Assembly (NCBI GenBank): GCA_037074765.1
Contig: JBAMDO010000040.1
Location: 62,001 to 126,000, forward strand
DNA: 64,000 nt
Origin: Mansonella perstans
Lineage: Eukaryota > Nematoda > Chromadorea > Rhabditida > Onchocercidae
Reading direction: 5' to 3'
Shown here: one piece after another, positions 57,958-64,000 of the stretch
Layout: each line of letters begins with the position of its first letter
How positions within the stretch are numbered: position 1 is the stretch's first letter
Translations under genes and position numbers: made by a program
Notes under the pieces: model-generated
Told to the model about the DNA's origin: nothing
Database searches by the model: none
Seen by the model: only the letters and a program-made list of their open reading frames with translations

Positions 57958-60900
57958 TTTAAGTACACCACAAAACTAACCAGTTTTCATTGTCACTGAT
58001 TTTACACTTCAGGAACTTATTGAATCTTACCCATGATCTTTTTTACATTCCTCTACGCAATCTATTTTTTCATTTGCACTCTAACTGAAATCATAATCTA
58101 TTAAGTTCAGACTTTTTATACATAAATGCAAGCACACTGCAGACGTCTTTAGTTTAACATTAACGAACGAAAATATGTAGTTTTTTAAGTTGGACGCTGA
58201 GAGAACAGCATTTTGGAAGATCATCGTGATCAACGAAGCGATTGCAGTTGTTCATATAATAATAGGATTAAGGTAAGGTATACTGAAACAGAAACAATTT
58301 TTAAAAAATGGATATTTTGGGGAACTCTTCCTTGTCCTAGCAGCACTTTTTGGAATAAGTCTTACGATAAATGAATAAGGCTGTAGCTTCATTTTAGTCA
58401 TACTAACCACAGAGTAGATTTGAAGATTTAAATAACAAATAGTGAAAAAGAAAGGGCATGGTGTAAAATACAATGTACATAGTACATAAAAAATTGTTCG
58501 AAAATTGATGAGGAATGGAAAAAATAAATAAATAAATATATATATATATATTTACTTATTTATACCAGGTTATCATTTAATAAACCAAAAACTAAAATTT
58601 ATTAGGACTTTTTCCTTGAAGCAATGAAAACGATATTTTTTCATGAAATTTAATTGCAGTCAAATAAACATACCCATTAATCCAATTTTAGTTTCAGCTT
58701 AAAGTGGCAGAGTTTTTCACAAAATGCATCATGCAAGTTGGAATTTTTTCCGTAAAAAAAGTCTGATATTTTGTACGAACATAATCTATTATAGATACCG
58801 AAATATTGTTTATCACAGACAATTGGTTATTGGCCGGTATTTGAATTTTCAAAGATAATGTCTTTCAAGCATACATTTCGAGAACAACAGTATTAGTGTT
58901 TTTTTTCAGTGTTTCTATAACTAACTTTTAATGACCATACAGTTCGATCACTGCCATTTAATAATAAAGATACTCGGAAATTTCAAGTCTACTTAAATTA
59001 GATGTTATAACTTATTATCATGAAGACCACTGCAACATATCAGTGAACTTTAACAACAAATAATCATGCGATAAAGTCTTTCGGTATCTTAACTAGCTAG
59101 AAGAATTGAGAATGTAAGAAAAATGCGTTGACGAAATAAAGAAGTTGGGAATTATTCCGGCTATTCTAAATATATCGAAACCATTCAAAATGAAATAATA
59201 AAAAAAAAGCCTTGCGTTCGGTGACAAATTTTCACTGAAAAGATATAAAATATAACACCAAGACCATTATGATGAACAGTCGTTTTCTTCCTGATGTGCT
59301 GTCAAGGAGAGTTGGAAATTTTTCGACAGTAAGATGGAGAAACTGTAGCACAGACACAAAGTTTGTCTGCAACATCAGATAGTCATCAATAACAGCTACT
59401 TAGACAATAACAGCATCATGAAACTAGCAAATAAACTTAAATTAACTAGCAGTTTAATAATACTACGGATTTATATTATCTATGGAATTCATACTAGTTT
59501 ATCTATATATCGTCTAATTGACTGACAAATTTTATAAAATTACTTGTTTTATATCACATCATAAATCATACGCCCTTCACTCTCTGTGTCAGTTCCATAT
59601 TTTATCAAATTATCCATTTCTACTTTTTCTTTCCATGATTTTCCGGAGCATAATATTGTTGTTGATGTGAAGTAAGAGCAATTTTTTTCACTGGTATTTT
59701 ATAAGCAGATATACCATTCGTTCATGATCACATTGGCGGTAAGGTTACGACCAATTAGTTTTATTAATCAAAAAAAAAAAAAAAAAAAAATAATAAAACT
59801 ATAATGAAGTCATACATTCTTATGAATCTTCTCATTAACAACAATAACAATTCACAGTATTTCCAATCTTAAGCAATGCAATTATTGCTTTTTGATTTTC
59901 ATTTTAAAATAGAAAATGAAAACCTCTAAATGAATTATTTTAACAAGAATAATAGAAAATAAAAAGCGAATTGAAGTTTCCCATTTAATTATTTGCGCTT
60001 CCTCACTGCTAAAGTTCCCAGTTTGTTTTGCCACTAAATACTCAAAATACTTTAGTGCAAAAACAGTACATCAAATTTCTTCATCATTCTCTTCAACATT
60101 TTTCATTTCATACAGCAACAAATTTAATTTTTTTTTTTTTTTTTTCAAATAATTGATATCAAAATGGTAATAATAATTTATGGATACATTTACTTTAGTG
60201 AAATATTAAATATTTCAATTTCATCAATTTAAAAAAAAAAAAAAAAAAAAAAAAGCTATAAATATTTAAACTAAAATGTATCGTCTATGTAAAATTGAAT
60301 AAACTGATGTGCATAATTAATGGATGAGAAGAGTGATAAAATATTCAGATTAAATTACAATGAACAAATAAATCTTTAAACGAAAATGATAAGAAGCTAA
60401 ATTTTTCAACCATTTAAATATTTGGGAAGATCAATATGGAAAGTTGCACAACGAAGTGTAAAAACATTTCGAGGCCAAGTAACGAGAGTATTTAGTGTTA
60501 GACTGATTTCTAGCATAATTCTCCTCTATTTTCCTTTTTTTTTTCTCCTCTTCCTTCCGCTCTTTCTCTCTCTCTTACCAACTAAATTAAACTGGTTGAT
60601 TTCCTTCTAGCAAATGTGGGCAAGATAGCAATGGGTTATCATTCAGTGAAATTATATATACTCGAAAGTTAATAGAGTTATTGTTATGCTATGTATTCTA
60701 GGCTCTATTCTTTTAAAAAAGAGTCAACATGCATCAAATCAATAAAATGTCACTCGTAAAGATCTAATTTCGATTATTTTAAAAGAAAATAGAGTAAAAT
60801 TTTTCCTCTTGAGCAATAAATTTTAAAACTAATTCGTAGTAATGTTAATATGCTTCAATGCAACATAATCTCTGTTTTGTTGTTTACTTGCTATTTAGTC

Positions 60901-61107
60901 AGAATTAAATAAATCTACATAACGTCAACAGTTGAACCATTTCATTTGATCATCGTGATTTATGCTATTACTGATTTTTCTTATTTCATAAAATTAATTT
61001 AATCAAGACAATACGAAGAGCAGTAGTGAGCTGGTAGAAAATCAAATATGCTAAAAAAGGCGATTAAATTTGTCAGCAGATGTTTATCTGTGTACATTTT
61101 TTCTTCT

Positions 61108-61144
<37 letters not shown>

Positions 61145-64000
61145 ATCTAGTCATTATAGATACGAAAAATCCCAACTATTTCGCAGAATATTCATTTTAA
61201 ATCAGGAAGAAAGAGAAGAAAGAGAAAATATGAATCAGGATGATGGCAATAGCTGACAGGTATAATGTATGTTGGAAAATCCGAAAACCAATAATGTAAA
61301 TTTTTAGTATAAATTCCAAGTTCAAATATAATTTTTTTGAAACCTAAATAATGAACCGTGGCAATTAAGTCTTATACAACTGTTGAATATAAAGCATTTC
61401 TCGTTCATGACTAACAATATGTCGAGATATTATAAAACCTTTGATTTCATAACTAAATATGTATGCAGTGTCGGTCTATTGCCACAGAAGCTTTTACTAA
61501 CATCCAATATGCAGTATCGGAAGGTTCAAAACGATTGCCCTTTGTTTGACTCACTTATCTAGAATATAGAAGGCCACAGGTCCATGACCTGTCACACTCT
61601 CTGATTTCACTCTTCCTTGATCCAGTTGTGATCTTGACTTTCAATCGCTTTCATATTTGCTTTATTTATCAGTCAATACTTTACCATTATTGTTCTTGTG
61701 TTAAACACATTTACCGCATCAATGTATCAAGTTCTGTAATTACGAGTAAATCAGTAAGAATAAAGATGACAGAAGTATACATTCGTAATTCCTTCTATCA
61801 AAAGTAATGCTGTGCCTTCACATACAATTCAACACGAGACTTCGTCAACGAGAATAAAATCCATAACAACAACGTATTCCAAGATCGAAGAAAAAATTGA
61901 CATATGAAAAAGCATAAAATACTTTCGCTGATTTTTCATGCAGACGAAATTTAAAAAGAAAAATTTCGGAAAATGAGTTTTTGCTGTTAATCCACCGAAT
62001 ATTCCAAAAGTTGCAGCAAAAGAAAGGAAAGAGTAAAGACAAGAAATGTGCAACAGCTCAAATTATGCAATGAAGTTGATAACATATCGCATTTCTTACT
62101 TCTATATTGAGCTTAACTGCATTGTTATGAAAAAATGAAGAAATATTAAAGTACTAAATGGTATTACAAGACAAAAAAACCTTTTCTGGATATGAAGGAA
62201 TCTCGTCTTGGTAAGTTTCGCAAACTTAAATATATTTTGTTTGTTTACCAAAAAAGAGAAGAAAAGAGTGAACTTATCCATGAAACAAACAAGAAAAACA
62301 AAACAATTTGAAATCTTGAAAAAGCAAAACAAAATTTCTACACAAAAGCGGAGAATTGAAATCCTCCATGAGCAAACATGCTGAGAGCAATTTAGACTTC
62401 AGAAAAGGCAACTATTCTGAAATTTCAAAACAGTAATAAGAGTGTTGCAGAGAAGCTGAAGATATCTTCATTAAAGAAAAAGAAAAACGAAATGAATGAG
62501 GACATCAAACAAGTGGTAAGTAAGGAAACATGAAAACGAAGTTCTCATGTTCCTGGTTTCTGATTTTTTGGATATTTGCACAACTGGCATAACTTTAAAT
62601 GAAGCAACCGTACGGAGAATGCACATGAGCTACTTGAAGTATGCTTTTGTCGAGTAAGTATGGAACGATACTAGCCAACAATAAAGTTGATTGAATGACA
62701 AATTTGCACCGTCTTTCTCATGCTTGCACTGTTAGGCCCACTGGAATTTTCAAAAAATTAGCCTCAAATACTTAAGAAAATGGCTAATAAGGTCAAATCA
62801 TTAAGACCTCCTATAATTACTACTTTGTTTTAGGAGACTTCAAAAAAGAGTAGTACTTTCACGACCAAACTGATATATCCAAATAAAAAAAACATTTTTT
62901 CTTTAAAAAAACGTCGAAATTTTCCTTTTGAATTTATGATTTACGTTTTGGAAAGATCGATTTTCTTTGGAAATAGTGGCCGCAGTGTGATCTAGAATGG
63001 AAAGAAAGGGTATAAGTGGGTCACAAAATGCTTCAATCAATTGATTTGAAGCATCATAAAATTTTCGATCAATATCCTGGATGTTGGAAACGCCACTGGT
63101 ACCAGTAAATAGTAACTCGCACAGTTTTCCTTAGTGGAAAGAGTGGTATTATCTTGAACAGAGAGAATATCATACATAAAGCTTATGTGAAAGTTGGGAT
63201 GCGTTGAGATAAACATTTTGTGAAAGTTGGGATAAACATTTAGCTAGGAACAAACGAGCAAACTCTGTCGGAAAGATAAACAAACTTTACCGAAAGATTA
63301 AAAGGTTTTCAGTCTTTTCATAAATAGGAATGGAGAATTCTAGCAAGAAACATGAATATAGAGTTGTTCAGTTAGACGGATAAAAATAATGATGGAATTG
63401 TCGAAAGATAAGCTTAGTGCTGGTCGATATATATTGCGATGAAATGAAATGGATTTTTAGTCGGACTAAAGTGGGAAGCTTAAACTATCGACGGCCAGAA
63501 GACCAGATTGTCGATAATTATACCACACCCTTGCAACGTCCATTGAAGTTGTCCTTCCTCTCCTCTCCTCTTTACCCTTTCATCACACTCTTCCCTTGAC
63601 ATTTCCATCCTTTTGCAAATTATCCAAGGGCCATGAATGAAATGCACAGCCAAGTCCAAGTATCATTCCACGGAATCCATTTTCTATTGTGATACCAAAC
63701 CCAGCGGATCTAGTTTAAGATAACAGATCCAGAAACATTTTGATGGGAAAGAGTTTTTATTGGTAAGATCAATTGATTGATGTGTTCTTGCTGGCCGGTG
63801 TTTTCGGGATATTTTTCGGGTAAAGTGAGAAGTGGGAAATGCAGTTAGGCAAATCAATTGCTTTAGCGATGTTTGCATTGACTTTTGATACAAATCATGG
63901 ATCAATTTAACTGTCCATCAGTAAGATCTAACAATTCATCTTTAAAATGTACGGATGTATTTTAGTTGGCGTAATTTATCTCTGACAAGTTTCTCTCATT
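57958..64000. other. Gene-poor right end with long A/T homopolymers
   Basis: 6 kb upstream of the SSUH2-like gene. I found no exon chain or domain on either strand. Long homopolymers cluster here: A21 at 59770-59790, T18 near 60128-60145, A24 at 60231-60254 and T32 at 61110-61141. An (AT)n run sits at about 58536-58551. Two copies of GTGAAAGTTGGGAT lie near 63188 and 63221. ORFs at 60.4, 61.8-62.3 and 63.4 kb are low-complexity or unsupported. It may hold a promoter or outer exons of a gene beyond the window. Confidence 0.45.
61110..61141 (-). repeat. T32 homopolymer
   Basis: The longest homopolymer in the window, about 32 T preceded by a pyrimidine tract (TTCTTCTCC). No retroposed gene body or target duplication seen beside it. 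Confidence 0.8.

Noticed and set aside
60422..60610. 62-codon ORF starting MGRSIWKVAQRSVKTF with a hydrophobic tail
   Set aside because: The tail is encoded by a T/C microsatellite-like tract; no homology recognised.
61829..62332. Overlapping minus-strand ORFs rich in Phe and Ser
   Set aside because: Typical of AT-rich noncoding DNA: several frames open at once, no domain, no splice sites linking them.
62340..63600. Possible transposase remnant
   Set aside because: I looked for mariner/Tc-type catalytic motifs and terminal inverted repeats and could not support either.
1..64000. Wolbachia-derived insertions or tRNA/rRNA genes
   Set aside because: No bacterial-looking ORF and no tRNA T-arm plus cloverleaf or rRNA-like conserved block was recognised by eye; a tool search could still find a degenerate one.

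Overview
The window is nuclear DNA from an animal with short, AT-rich introns and compact genes, most consistent with a nematode and probably a parasitic (filarial-type) one. The evidence is very AT-rich intergenic and intron DNA with many A/T homopolymers, canonical GT..AG introns of about 50-900 bp, and clear orthologues of conserved animal genes. One gene belongs to the DUF229 alkaline-phosphatase-like family, which is abundant in nematodes. The species assignment is inference. I see no prokaryotic operon, CRISPR array, phage, intact transposon, rRNA or tRNA. Exon boundaries below were read by hand from splice consensus, codon phase and family similarity. Most models close exactly in frame, but single-base errors in coordinates are possible.

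Layout, left to right. 68-5047 (+): 3' part of a FERM + three-PDZ scaffold protein, with a mitochondrial nad4-like fragment (NUMT) in one intron and an aberrant AT donor in another. 8292-10087 (+): tafazzin, the cardiolipin acyltransferase. 11961-12131 (+): possible 56-residue single-pass micropeptide. 13892-14051: 32-bp minisatellite. 14389-16256 (-): peroxin-2. 17035-19663 (-): splicing factor SPF45/RBM17. 20733-25273 (-): a divergent cyclic-nucleotide-gated channel subunit. 28549-34418 (-): DUF229 membrane-anchored alkaline-phosphatase-superfamily protein. 37924-39055 (+): prefoldin subunit 4. 43707-47985 (+): glucose-6-phosphate 1-dehydrogenase. 51209-52957 (-): TXNDC15-like thioredoxin-domain membrane protein. 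54591-57957 (-): SSUH2-like CxxCxGxG zinc protein. 57958-64000: gene-poor.

The genes are mostly housekeeping functions with no shared pathway: lipid remodelling, peroxisome import, splicing, chaperone loading and NADPH supply. Four minus-strand genes run head to tail from 34.4 to 14.4 kb; RBM17 and PEX2 are about 780 bp apart and could be co-transcribed. I found no new multi-gene system. The most interesting points are the CNG subunit, where both the pore glutamate and several cyclic-nucleotide contacts are replaced, the nad4 NUMT that is in phase with the host gene, a 14-nt micro-exon in the SSUH2 gene, the AT donor, and short tandem duplications with internal symmetry upstream of RBM17 and G6PD.
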